From the NCBI RefSeq assembly GCF_000955955.1, contig NZ_JYJG01000322.1, forward strand, positions 1 to 17,588: 17,588 bases of DNA. The letters are read 5' to 3'. The number at the start of each line of letters is the position of its first letter. Within the stretch, counting starts at the first letter, position 1. The notes under the pieces are model-generated. The model was not told the DNA's origin, did no database searches, and saw only the letters and a list, made by a program, of their open reading frames with translations. A program made the translations under genes and the position numbers. Below are positions 7,626-14,857 of this stretch, piece by piece. The DNA comes from Lentzea aerocolonigenes (GTDB lineage: Bacteria; Actinomycetota; Actinomycetes; Mycobacteriales; Pseudonocardiaceae).

Positions 7626-7659
7626 GGGCCGTTACCGGGAAACGTCCCGGTAACGGCCC
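7626..7659 (-). terminator. Perfect 15-bp hairpin terminator after sialidase-like gene
   Basis: Arms GGGCCGTTACCGGGA (7626-7640) and TCCCGGTAACGGCCC (7645-7659) pair without mismatch around the 4-nt loop AACG, 9 bp beyond the stop codon at 7669. The sequence after it on the minus strand (TCGGTGATTCTTC) is only modestly T-rich. It closes the GH42/sialidase operon and separates it from the transglycosylase gene. Confidence 0.82.
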
Positions 7660-7668
7660 GTCGACGGC

Positions 7669-9192
7669 TCAGCTGACCCGGACGAGCCGCCACTGCTGGT
7701 CCAGCGCCCCGCTGTAGGGCCGCTGCACGATCTGCGCACCGTCGGAGCCTGACCCGTCGAGCACGGACAGCGCGTTGCCGCTGTGCCTCGCCACCAGCCG
7801 GTAGTAGGCGCCGACGGGCACGAGCTGCCACTGCTGGTCGGCGCCCGCGTTCTCGACCCACTGCACGGCGCGGGCGTTGTCCGCGGTGCTGGTGCCCCAG
7901 ATGGACAGGACGCGGCCGCTGTTGCGGTTGAACAACGTGCGGTACCCGCCGCCGGTGTCGGTCACGTGCCACTGCTGGCCGGCGCCGCCGTTGTCCGGCC
8001 ACTGCACCAGATCGGCCCCGTCCTGCAGGCTCGCCTGCGCGGTGTCGAGAGCCTTGCCGCTCGCGCGGTTGACGAGCTTGTAGTACGCCCCCGCGGACTG
8101 GCCGAGGTCCACGTCGCCGTACCGCACGGTGTTCCGCCCGCTGACCCAGAAGCCCTCCACGGACAGGATCAGCACCCGTCCGGTGCCGGCGACGGGCTGC
8201 AGCATGCGGCTGTAACCCCTGGGCATTGTCGTGTGCACAGGTGTCCACGGTCCGGCGCCGTTGCCCGTGTTGACGCGGACATCCCCTGAGCCGTAAGAGT
8301 TGTAGACGAGCCGGCCGTTCGGTTGCGTGATCACCATCGGGCTGCCGCCGTGGTCGATCGTCGTGCCGCCGTCGCCGGCGTTCCACGACTCCGGGTCCGC
8401 AGAGATCTTGAAGTTGTTGGGCGTGTCCGGCTTTCCGACCATCTCGTACACCATGAGGTACCGGCCGTCGGCCGTGCGCGTCACGATCGGCATCCCCGGA
8501 CGCAGCGCGCGGTCGGCCATCGCGACGTCGTCGACCACCGGCCCCCAGCGCACGCCGTCGGTGGAGCTCTGGTGCACGATTTTCTGGTCGTGGCTGGTCT
8601 TGTCGCGTTCGTCGGAGTAGTAGACGATCAGTCGGTTGTTCGCCACGAGGAGGTAGGGCTCCCAGATCGGCGTGGGGTTCGGGCTGCCCCACTGGCCGCC
8701 GCCGAGCGCCACTTCGCTGATCCACCGCCAGGTCGAGCCCTCGTCGTTGCTGCGGTAGAGCTGGATCGCCGTCGCCGACCGGTCCGGTGGCGAGGAGATC
8801 CCGGCGAGCAGCAGGGTTCCCGCGGGCATCGTGCCGATCCGTTGCGGCAGAACGTAGAGGTTCGGGTTGGTCCAGTTGCCCCACCGCCGCGGTGAGGTGT
8901 CGGCGACGGAGGACCGGCGCTTCCACGACTTGCCGTTGTCGGTGCTGCTCCAGATCGGGAAGGTCATGTTCTCGAGCGGCTGGTTGTTGTCCTCGTAGGT
9001 GGCGACGAGGCGGCCGCTGGGCAGTTGCGCGGATTTGGCGTAGGTGAAGCAGTACGGGCGGGTGCAGTCGCCGGACGGCGCCGCGAGCACGGACGGACCG
9101 TAGGCGAGGGCGGGTGACGCGCTGAGCGTGCCTCCCACCAGGACGAGCAACACCGTCAGCAGCCAGGCGCGGCGCTTGTACAGGGACATCAT
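7669..9192 (-). CDS. Secreted BNR/sialidase-fold glycosidase with ricin-type lectin domain
   Basis: The 507-residue product has a Sec signal peptide (residues 1-30, ending ALA). Asp-box repeats typical of sialidase beta-propellers follow: STDNGKSW (83-90), SNDEGSTW (148-155) and a weaker STDGVRW (210-216). The segment WEPYLLVANNRLIVYYSDERD (in 177-197) is characteristic of actinobacterial exo-sialidase-like proteins. Residues about 368-507 form a ricin B-type lectin with three Q-x-W repeats (GQQW 405-408, DQQW 452-455, DQQW 498-501). It probably hydrolyses or binds extracellular glycans; true sialidase activity is unproven. The start is ATG 9192. Its GAGGAG ribosome site overlaps the GH42 stop codon, so the two genes are tightly coupled. 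Confidence 0.88.
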   Translation of the reverse strand: MMSLYKRRAWLLTVLLVLVGGTLSASPALAYGPSVLAAPSGDCTRPYCFTYAKSAQLPSGRLVATYEDNNQPLENMTFPIWSSTDNGKSWKRRSSVADTSPRRWGNWTNPNLYVLPQRIGTMPAGTLLLAGISSPPDRSATAIQLYRSNDEGSTWRWISEVALGGGQWGSPNPTPIWEPYLLVANNRLIVYYSDERDKTSHDQKIVHQSSTDGVRWGPVVDDVAMADRALRPGMPIVTRTADGRYLMVYEMVGKPDTPNNFKISADPESWNAGDGGTTIDHGGSPMVITQPNGRLVYNSYGSGDVRVNTGNGAGPWTPVHTTMPRGYSRMLQPVAGTGRVLILSVEGFWVSGRNTVRYGDVDLGQSAGAYYKLVNRASGKALDTAQASLQDGADLVQWPDNGGAGQQWHVTDTGGGYRTLFNRNSGRVLSIWGTSTADNARAVQWVENAGADQQWQLVPVGAYYRLVARHSGNALSVLDGSGSDGAQIVQRPYSGALDQQWRLVRVS

Positions 9193-9201
9193 CGTCTTCT
9201 G

Positions 9202-9207
9202 CTCCTC
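9202..9207 (-). promoter_or_regulatory. Ribosome site overlapping GH42 stop codon
   Basis: GAGGAG on the minus strand overlaps the TGA of the GH42 gene (9206-9208) and lies 9 nt before the ATG at 9192. This sets the sialidase start and rules out a much longer N-terminus reaching back to 9417. Confidence 0.7.
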
Positions 9208-11290
9208 ACTTGCTCGGATCGGCGACGAACACGCGCACGCCCCAGGCACCCAGCCGCAACTCCGCGCCGCCCGGGACGGATCCGCCCGCCAGCACGTCGG
9301 TGAGCTCCACGGGTGCGTTCGCGTGCACGGGTTCCCAGCTCCAGTTGTGCAGGACGTGCACCCGGCGGCCATCGGCGGAGGTTCCGGTGGACGCGGTGAC
9401 GCTCGGGGGCAGATCACGCCAGCCGCTCCTCGGCTGGGGTGCGAGCCACTCGGCGAGCACTCGCGCGAGGTCGCGGCCGGGCACCGTGCCGACGCACGTC
9501 ACGCGGCCCTTGCCGTGCGCGCGAGTGGTGATGGCGGGCCAGCGGCCGAAGTGCGGGTGGTCGTACCGCGCGACCACCTCGGCATCTGTCACGGTGAGTC
9601 CGTCGATCCAGCGCGTCGCCGTGGCGTGCCCGGAAAGACCCTGGACCGGGATGTCCGCGCGCAGGTTGCTGAACTCGTCGTAGCGGACTCCGGCGGCCTC
9701 GACCAGCCGCGCGGGTGCGATCTCCGGACGGGCGCGTGCCTCGTGGTCGGCGTACGCGGTGCGCGGCCCGAGAACCAGGTGACCGCCGGCCTCCGCGTAG
9801 GCCGCGAGCCAGTCGATCGTCTCGTCGTCCACCACGTACAGCCCGGCCGCGACCAGCACGGGATGCCGCAGTGCGGCCACCTCCGGGGTCATCTCGTGCA
9901 GTTGTCCGGCATGCACCAGCCGCACCTGCCGGCGCGCGTCGAACGCCCCGCGGTAGAAGGGGTCGATGATCCGGTGGTACGAGGCCGGGTCCGGTTCTCC
10001 GTTCGAAGTGGACAGCGGCGGGTACTTCTGCATGAGCCACTTGCTGGGCGTCGAGTAGACCACGGTGATGTCGGCGTCCGGTTCGAGCCCGGCGACCAAC
10101 GCTCCCGCGGCGTCGAACTCGGCGCCCAGCGCGGCCAGCTCCGCGTAGGTCCGGCCCGGTTTTCCGTGGTGGGGCAGGATTCCGCCCCAGTAGGTCTCGG
10201 CGCCGAAGTGCAGGGTGTGCCAGTGCCAGTACTCGATCATGCGTGCGCCGCGGGACACGAGTGCCCACGCAGCCTGTCGCCACTGGCCGTCGTAGGCGGG
10301 GCGGTTCTCCCACGAGTGGCCGATGGACCCGGCGTTGGTCTCGGTGACCAGGAACGGTTCCTGGCGCGACGAGAACATCCAGTCGGCGGTCTGGAACAAC
10401 GCCCACACGCCGGTGGTCTTCCACTTCTGCTCGAAGTCGTCGGGCGTGCGGTCCGGCAGCGCCAGGCCGTCCTGCATGTCGTAGTACGGGTTGCCGGAGG
10501 CGATGTCGAGGCGAGCGCTCAGTTCGTCGTCGGCCACGGCGGGACGGGTGTAGGAGATGCAGGTGGTGACGAACTGTTCAGCGCTCGCGTACTCGCGCAC
10601 GATGTCCGCCTGCCAGCCGATGAACTCGGTGACCTGCCTGGCCTGGAACTCCCGCCACGCCACGTCGTACTGCGGCTGGAAGTTGCCGTCCGGCGTCCAC
10701 AGGTCGGCCCAGGTGGACAGCCGGTGCGACCAGTAGACCAGGCCCCACTCGCGGTTGAGCGTCTCGACGTCGCCGTACTTCTCGCGCAGGTGGTCGACGA
10801 ACCGCTGGAACACGCCGTGGTTGTGCAGGAGCTCGTTGCCCGGCTCGTTGTCGACCTGGAACCCGATGACGGCCGGGTGGTCCGCGTAACGGGCCACGAT
10901 CGCCCGGATGACCCGCTCGGCGTGGAAGCGGAACGCGGGGTGCGTGATGTCGACTTCTTGCCTTGCGCCCCAGCCGATCCGTTGCCCGGTGGCGCGTTCG
11001 CCGGTGATCTCCGGGTACTGCCGGGCGAGCCACGGCGGAACCGCGTAGGTCGGCGTGCCGAGGACCACCGAGATGCCGCGCTCGTGCGCACCGTCCAGCA
11101 CAGGCTGCAACCAGTCGAGGTCGAACCTGCCGTTCTCCGGCTCCCAGGTCGACCACACCGACTCACCGACCCTGATGACGGAGAAGTGCGCCTCCACCAT
11201 CAGGTCCAGGTCTTCCTTCAGCCGGTCGCGGAGCTGGTACTCGTGGTAGTAGGCGGCACCGAACAGGACACGGGCGGGCAGAACCGCCAT
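9206..11290 (-). CDS. GH42 beta-galactosidase, cytoplasmic
   Basis: The 694-residue product matches GH42 over its full usual length. It has FGAAYYHEYQ at the N-terminus, RVGESVWSTWEPENGRFDLDW (in 40-60), the acid/base Glu149 in QVDNEPGN (145-152) and the nucleophile Glu317 in VTETNAG (315-321). A beta-galactosidase trimerisation-type domain follows (about 405-610), then a small C-terminal beta domain. There is no signal peptide, so it should act inside the cell on imported beta-galactosides. The start is ATG 11290 with GGAGG six nt upstream. It lies 15 bp after the remnant of a sugar ABC permease gene, which is the normal position for a GH42 gene in a LacI/ABC-transporter operon. Confidence 0.95.
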   Translation of the reverse strand: MAVLPARVLFGAAYYHEYQLRDRLKEDLDLMVEAHFSVIRVGESVWSTWEPENGRFDLDWLQPVLDGAHERGISVVLGTPTYAVPPWLARQYPEITGERATGQRIGWGARQEVDITHPAFRFHAERVIRAIVARYADHPAVIGFQVDNEPGNELLHNHGVFQRFVDHLREKYGDVETLNREWGLVYWSHRLSTWADLWTPDGNFQPQYDVAWREFQARQVTEFIGWQADIVREYASAEQFVTTCISYTRPAVADDELSARLDIASGNPYYDMQDGLALPDRTPDDFEQKWKTTGVWALFQTADWMFSSRQEPFLVTETNAGSIGHSWENRPAYDGQWRQAAWALVSRGARMIEYWHWHTLHFGAETYWGGILPHHGKPGRTYAELAALGAEFDAAGALVAGLEPDADITVVYSTPSKWLMQKYPPLSTSNGEPDPASYHRIIDPFYRGAFDARRQVRLVHAGQLHEMTPEVAALRHPVLVAAGLYVVDDETIDWLAAYAEAGGHLVLGPRTAYADHEARARPEIAPARLVEAAGVRYDEFSNLRADIPVQGLSGHATATRWIDGLTVTDAEVVARYDHPHFGRWPAITTRAHGKGRVTCVGTVPGRDLARVLAEWLAPQPRSGWRDLPPSVTASTGTSADGRRVHVLHNWSWEPVHANAPVELTDVLAGGSVPGGAELRLGAWGVRVFVADPSK

Positions 11291-11305
11291 GGATGACCTC
11301 CGAGT

Positions 11306-11532
11306 TCACTTGACGGCGCCGGTGGTCAGACCGGTCTGCCAATAGCGTTGGAGCAGAAGGAAAGCCGCCACGAGCGGCAGGACCGGCAGCGTGGACATCG
11401 CCTTGTCGACGTCGACCTGGTTCACCGGTGCCGCGGACGACGCGGAGCCGCTGGAGCGCACCCGCCCAGCACCACACCCAATGACGCCGCTCCAGCGGCG
11501 GCGAGCAACGTTCGACGGTTGAATTCGGGCAT
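11306..11532 (-). pseudogene. Remnant of sugar ABC transporter: solute-binding lipoprotein 5' end fused to permease 3' end
   Basis: Read on the minus strand, an ATG at 11532 with AGGAG upstream opens MPEFNRRTLLAAAG and continues to VVLGGC. This is a lipoprotein signal with lipobox LGGC (Cys25) typical of sugar-binding proteins. The frame then closes at 11422-11424. In the next frame, directly after the Cys codon, the text reads SSGSASSAAPVNQVDVDKAM, the usual start of a mature CUT1 binding protein, implying loss of one G near 11455-11460. At about 11382-11394 the sequence passes into TLPVLPLVAAFLLLQRYW and ends QTGLTTGAVK-stop, the characteristic C-terminus of a CUT1 inner-membrane permease. 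A deletion has therefore removed most of the binding protein, the first permease and nearly all of the second. The remnant sits between the LacI gene and GH42, where an intact transporter would be expected. Confidence 0.85.
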
Positions 11533-11564
11533 GGGGAACTCCTGAAGGAGGGCAGGGGCGACCG

Positions 11565-11586
11565 GCACGCGAGCCGGGCCGCGTGC
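11565..11586 (-). repeat. Inverted repeat between LacI gene and transporter remnant
   Basis: GCACGCG (11565-11571) and CGCGTGC (11580-11586) form a 7-bp inverted repeat with an 8-nt spacer. It could be an operator for a regulator of the lost transporter or an RNA hairpin. No T-tract follows. The rest of 11533-11608 shows only the ribosome site of the remnant. Confidence 0.35.
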
Positions 11587-11608
11587 TGAGGGGGAGGTGC
11601 GCGAGTGG

Positions 11609-12640
11609 CTACGCGCGTGGGGGCGCGGTGGAGGCGCGGACGATCAGGTCGACCGGCTGGCCGGCCGTCGCCGGGAGTGCTTGTCCGGGTTTTTCGATGG
11701 CGTGCACGAGAAGGCTGAGCCCTTCCCCGGCCACCGCGTCGAACGGCTGACGCACCGTGGTGAGGGGAGGAGTGACGTAGGCGGCGACCGGGACGTCGTC
11801 GAAACCGACCACGCTGACGTCCTCCGGCACACGCAGGCCGGTCTCGGTCAACGCGCGGATCAACCCGATCGCCATGTCGTCGTTCGCCGCGAAAACCGCG
11901 GTGGCACCACGGGTCCGCGCGAGTTGCCGGCCCGCCGCGTACCCGGAGTCCGGTGTCCAGTCGCCTTCGAAGACCGGCGGTTCGGCGGCGTCGCGCGCAG
12001 CGAGTGCGGAACGCCAGCCGTCCAACCGGTCCTTGGCCGCGAACCAGCGTTGCGGGCCCGCGACGTGGTGCACGGTCGCATGACCGAGGTCGAGCAGATG
12101 GTCGGTGGCCGCGCGTGCCATGTCGTGCGCGCGGACGCTGACGCTGAGAACGAGGGGCGCGGAGAAGGACGGTGGCGCCCCGAGCACGAGCACCGGCACG
12201 TCGATCTTCACCGGCACGGGCCCGTCGTCGATCGGCTCGGAGATCACGATGCCGTCCACACCCTGGTCCAGCAACGAGCCCACCGCGCCGGCCACCCCGG
12301 TCGGGTCGCCTTCGACGGTGCTCACGACCCGGAGCGCGTAGCCCGTGTCGCGTGCGACCCGTTCGATCCCCATGAGCAACGAGGCCGGGCCGTGCAGAGC
12401 CGTGCCGAGCGCGACCACGCCGATGGACCGGGTGCGGCCGGAGGCGAGCGCGCGGGCCGCGTTGTTGAGCCGGTAGCCGAGCTGCTCGGCGGCGTCGAGC
12501 ACGCGGCGCCGCACGTCAGCGGAGACGTACGGCTCGTCGTTGAGGACCCTGGACACGGTCTTCTGCGAGACCCCGGCCAGCCGGGCCACGTCCACGCTGC
12601 GCGGCACAGCAGAGCTCCCACCTGGACTCATCTGCCGCAT
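11609..12640 (-). CDS. LacI-family transcriptional regulator of the GH42 operon
   Basis: The 343-residue product has a LacI helix-turn-helix at 15-35 (VDVARLAGVSQKTVSRVLN), a hinge with NNAARALASGRT (59-70) and a periplasmic-binding-like effector domain from about 72. The ending GFDDVPVAAYVTPPLTTVRQP is typical of the family. Members repress sugar genes until a sugar or sugar phosphate binds. I chose the ATG at 12640 because GGGAG lies 5 nt upstream; an ATG at 12631 lacks one. It is the first gene of the block containing the transporter remnant, GH42 and the sialidase-like gene. A candidate promoter with tandem palindromes lies about 60-120 bp upstream, so self-control is likely. The effector is inferred to be a galactoside. 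Confidence 0.92.
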   Translation of the reverse strand: MRQMSPGGSSAVPRSVDVARLAGVSQKTVSRVLNDEPYVSADVRRRVLDAAEQLGYRLNNAARALASGRTRSIGVVALGTALHGPASLLMGIERVARDTGYALRVVSTVEGDPTGVAGAVGSLLDQGVDGIVISEPIDDGPVPVKIDVPVLVLGAPPSFSAPLVLSVSVRAHDMARAATDHLLDLGHATVHHVAGPQRWFAAKDRLDGWRSALAARDAAEPPVFEGDWTPDSGYAAGRQLARTRGATAVFAANDDMAIGLIRALTETGLRVPEDVSVVGFDDVPVAAYVTPPLTTVRQPFDAVAGEGLSLLVHAIEKPGQALPATAGQPVDLIVRASTAPPRA

Positions 12641-12696
12641 GGTAGCTCCCGTGGCCGCGTTGCCGATCTAGCACTGCCGATCTTGCACGACGTTCT

Positions 12697-12722
12697 GACT
12701 GCGCAGTCTGACTGCGCAGTCA
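12697..12722. promoter_or_regulatory. Two adjacent palindromes, LacI-style tandem operator
   Basis: GACTGCGCAGTC (12697-12708) and TGACTGCGCAGTCA (12709-12722) are both perfect palindromes with the CG centre typical of LacI-family operators, centred 13 bp apart. They lie over and just downstream of the inferred start of the LacI transcript near 12715, so occupancy would block it. Which protein binds is inference. Confidence 0.6.
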
Positions 12723-12764
12723 TAGTGCGTCGGCGCGGGCTCGCCGTCAAGACCTCGCCGTCAA
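12722..12764 (-). promoter_or_regulatory. Candidate promoter of the LacI/GH42 operon with duplicated -35 box
   Basis: On the minus strand TTGACG (12745-12750) lies 17 nt before CACTAT (12722-12727). A second identical TTGACG lies 14 bp further upstream (12759-12764) because the region is a tandem repeat. The -35 matches 5 of 6 consensus bases; the -10 is weak. Confidence 0.45.
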
Positions 12765-12780
12765 GACCTCGCTGTCAGAC
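12740..12780. repeat. 14-bp tandem repeat at the esterase 3' end
   Basis: The unit CTCGCCGTCAAGAC occurs at 12740-12753 and 12754-12767, followed by a degenerate 13-nt copy (12768-12780) that contains the esterase stop codon. The repeat looks like local duplication of the gene end, and it supplies the duplicated TTGACG box for the next gene. Confidence 0.8.
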
Positions 12781-13704
12781 TTTCGCCAACGCGCCGTCGA
12801 GCGCTTGTGCCTGCAGGCGCCAGAACTGGCGGCTGACTTCGGCCTTGGGGAACACGAGGTCGAATCCGTGGAACGCGCCGGGGATGACGTGGAGTTCGCA
12901 GGGGACGCCGCCGTCGTCGAGCCTGAGGGCGTACTCGACGTCCTCGTCGTGGAAGAGGTCGAGGGTTCCGACGCCGATCCAGGCCGGCGGGAGACCGCTG
13001 AGGTCCTCGCGGCGGGCGGCCACGGCGTACGGGGGCACGGAGGGGCCTGCGACGGCGTCGCCGAGGTAGGTCGACCAGCCGTACCTGTTGCTCTTCGGGG
13101 TCCACAGCCGGTGGCCGCGGGTGTCGATGTCCGTGCGGGTCGTGGTGCGGTCGTCGAGCATGGGGTAGACCAGCAGCTGGAACGCGGGCCGGATCTCGCC
13201 GCGGTCGTGGGCGAGCTGGGCGAGTGCCGCCGCGAGCCCGCCACCGGCGCTGGCACCGCCGATCGCGATGCGGCCGGGGTCGATGTGGAGTTCGCCGGCC
13301 CGCGCGACCAGGCCCCGCAGTCCGGCGTAGGTGTCCTCGACCGCGGCGGGTGCGGGGTTCGTGGAGGCGAACCGGTAGCGAACGGCGGCGACGGTGATGC
13401 CGAGCTCGCGGGCGAAGGCGGCGTTGGCGCGGTCGTCCTGTTCGGGAGAACCGGAGATCAGCCCGCCTCCGTGGATCCAGAGCAGAGCCGGGGCCTCGGC
13501 CGTCAAGCCGTCCGGCTGGAAGACCCGCATCGACACCGGTGGTGCGCCCTGTGGCCCTGGCACGAACATCTCGCGGACCGTGACGCCCGGACCCGGATCG
13601 GCGGGGCGTGGCCTCAGGCCACGCAGGAGGCGGGAGGTGAACGGGCCGACGGAGAAGTTCGGGATGAAGCGGCCGAGTGCGAGGTCGGGGTGGATCGAGT
13701 TCAT
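12775..13704 (-). CDS. HSL-type (family IV) alpha/beta-hydrolase, esterase or deacetylase
   Basis: The 309-residue product has the oxyanion motif HGGG (78-81), a nucleophile elbow GASAG with Ser152, Asp249 in GTLDLFHDED and His279 in GAFHGF. This is the complete catalytic set and order of the hormone-sensitive-lipase/GDXG family. Such cytoplasmic enzymes cleave short-chain esters, in sugar loci sometimes acetyl or aromatic esters of oligosaccharides. There is no signal peptide. I chose ATG 13704 with AAGG six nt upstream over an in-frame TTG at 13722. It starts 21 bp after the LacI gene at 13726-14742 and is probably in its operon. The substrate is unknown. Confidence 0.9.
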   Translation of the reverse strand: MNSIHPDLALGRFIPNFSVGPFTSRLLRGLRPRPADPGPGVTVREMFVPGPQGAPPVSMRVFQPDGLTAEAPALLWIHGGGLISGSPEQDDRANAAFARELGITVAAVRYRFASTNPAPAAVEDTYAGLRGLVARAGELHIDPGRIAIGGASAGGGLAAALAQLAHDRGEIRPAFQLLVYPMLDDRTTTRTDIDTRGHRLWTPKSNRYGWSTYLGDAVAGPSVPPYAVAARREDLSGLPPAWIGVGTLDLFHDEDVEYALRLDDGGVPCELHVIPGAFHGFDLVFPKAEVSRQFWRLQAQALDGALAKV

Positions 13705-13725
13705 GGGACGCCTTTGGCTCAAGGA

Positions 13726-14742
13726 TCAGACCGAATGCCGCTCGATCACCTGAGTGACCTCAGGGCCGGCCGGCACGGGCCGGCCGTCGAGCAGGCTGGT
13801 GACCGCCGCGACGAGGTGGCGTGCGGTCACCAGCATGTCCACCGCCACCATCGTCAACGGCGGGACGGCGAGGCGGGCGGCGGGGGAGTCGCCGGCTCCG
13901 ATCACCGCCAGGTCCGCGGGTGCGGCCAGGCCGTGCTCGCGCAGACCTGCCAGGACGGACAGCGCTGCCACGTCGTCGTGGGCGCACACGCCGGTGACGG
14001 CCGGGACCAGCTCGCGCCAGGCCGCGACGGCGTCGGCGGCCGGTCTGGCGCCCTCGCCGTCGCCGGGAATGCTCACGGCCACCGGGGCGGGTAAGCCGTG
14101 TGCTGCGCAGGCTTGCCGCAAGGCCTTCAGGCGCATCTCGCTCGCCTCGGCGAGTCGCGCGTCGTGCGGGCGTGCGTAGCCGAGCCGGCGATGCCCTGCG
14201 CTGAGCAGCCGCTCGACCTGCAGCCGGGCGATGCCGTTCTCCCGGGTTCCCCAGATCCACTGCGCGACGGGATCGGACTCGGCCGTCAGGGAAATCACCG
14301 CGCGCACGCCGTTGTGCCGCATCGCGGTGACGGCGTCATCGGGCAGATCCCACGCGATGACGGCCACAGGCGTGATGGCGGTCAACACGTCGCCGTCGGG
14401 CTTGCGGGACCACGGGTGGGTCACCGCCGTGAGCCCGGCCTCCGCGAACTCCGCCGCCAGGAACTCGACCAGGGCACCCATGTCGGCGGTCATCGGCAGT
14501 TGAGGGGGCTGGTAGAGGAGCACGACGTCGCTGCGGCCGCGACTGAGCGTCCTGGCCTCCGCGGACGGGGCGTACCGGAGCCGCGCGGCCGCTTCGAGGA
14601 CGCGTTGCCGCGTCGGTTCGGGGATGGTCTGACCCTTGGTGCCGTTGAGCACGAAGCTCACGGTGGACCTGGACACGCCGGCCTCGCGGGCGACGTCGGC
14701 GCTCGTGGCCCGGCGTCCCGAACGAGCAGTCCCGCCCGCCAT
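13726..14742 (-). CDS. LacI-family transcriptional regulator, divergent from GH1
   Basis: The 338-residue product has a LacI helix-turn-helix at about 13-34 (SADVAREAGVSRSTVSFVLN), hinge residues AEARTLSRGRS (61-71) and an effector domain from about 73. Phe replaces the usual Arg in the TVSR motif (TVSF), so operator choice may differ from the neighbouring LacI. I chose ATG 14742 because GGAGGAGGT sits 4 nt upstream; the ATG at 14769 has no ribosome site. It is transcribed away from the GH1 gene across 115 bp containing a perfect 20-bp palindrome, and probably represses GH1 and itself. The esterase follows in the same direction. Its effector is inferred to be a beta-glycoside or its product. 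Confidence 0.92.
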   Translation of the reverse strand: MAGGTARSGRRATSADVAREAGVSRSTVSFVLNGTKGQTIPEPTRQRVLEAAARLRYAPSAEARTLSRGRSDVVLLYQPPQLPMTADMGALVEFLAAEFAEAGLTAVTHPWSRKPDGDVLTAITPVAVIAWDLPDDAVTAMRHNGVRAVISLTAESDPVAQWIWGTRENGIARLQVERLLSAGHRRLGYARPHDARLAEASEMRLKALRQACAAHGLPAPVAVSIPGDGEGARPAADAVAAWRELVPAVTGVCAHDDVAALSVLAGLREHGLAAPADLAVIGAGDSPAARLAVPPLTMVAVDMLVTARHLVAAVTSLLDGRPVPAGPEVTQVIERHSV

Positions 14743-14746
14743 CCGC

Positions 14747-14755
14747 ACCTCCTCC
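14747..14755 (-). promoter_or_regulatory. Ribosome site deciding the start of the second LacI gene
   Basis: GGAGGAGGT on the minus strand lies 4 nt before the ATG at 14742. Confidence 0.7.
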
Positions 14756-14758
14756 GTC

Positions 14759-14787
14759 TTGTGGCCCATCGGCCACCGATGTACTGT
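14759..14787 (+). promoter_or_regulatory. Candidate promoter of the GH1 gene
   Basis: TTGTGG (14759-14764) and TACTGT (14782-14787) are separated by 17 nt. Transcription would begin near 14794, directly before the 20-bp palindrome. On the other strand TACAGT (14783-14788) could serve as a -10 box for the divergent LacI gene, but I see no good -35 for it. Confidence 0.45.
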
Positions 14788-14796
14788 ACCGCGAAA

Positions 14797-14816
14797 TCAC
14801 TAACGCGCGTTAGTGA
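14797..14816. promoter_or_regulatory. Perfect 20-bp palindromic operator
   Basis: TCACTAACGCGCGTTAGTGA is a perfect palindrome centred on CG, as in LacI-family operators. It starts about 9 bp after the candidate GH1 -10 box and ends 41 bp before the GH1 GTG. The divergent LacI gene is the obvious binder. Confidence 0.8.
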
Positions 14817-14846
14817 CGTCACCCGGCCGTGTCCGTCGAGGAACTC

Positions 14847-14851
14847 AGGAG
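14847..14851 (+). promoter_or_regulatory. Ribosome site deciding the GTG start of GH1
   Basis: AGGAG lies six nt before the GTG at 14858. A longer frame from 14813 would begin inside the operator and has no homologous sequence. Confidence 0.75.
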
Positions 14852-14857
14852 CTGGCT

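Noticed and set aside
9193..9417. N-terminal extension of the sialidase-like gene to 9417
   Set aside because: It would overlap the end of GH42 and remove the signal peptide from the N-terminus; the ribosome site at 9202-9207 fits ATG 9192.
12740..12780. Possible CRISPR-like or mobile-element repeat
   Set aside because: Two exact 14-bp units and a partial one in direct contact, with no spacers, target-site duplications or transposase nearby; a simple tandem duplication.
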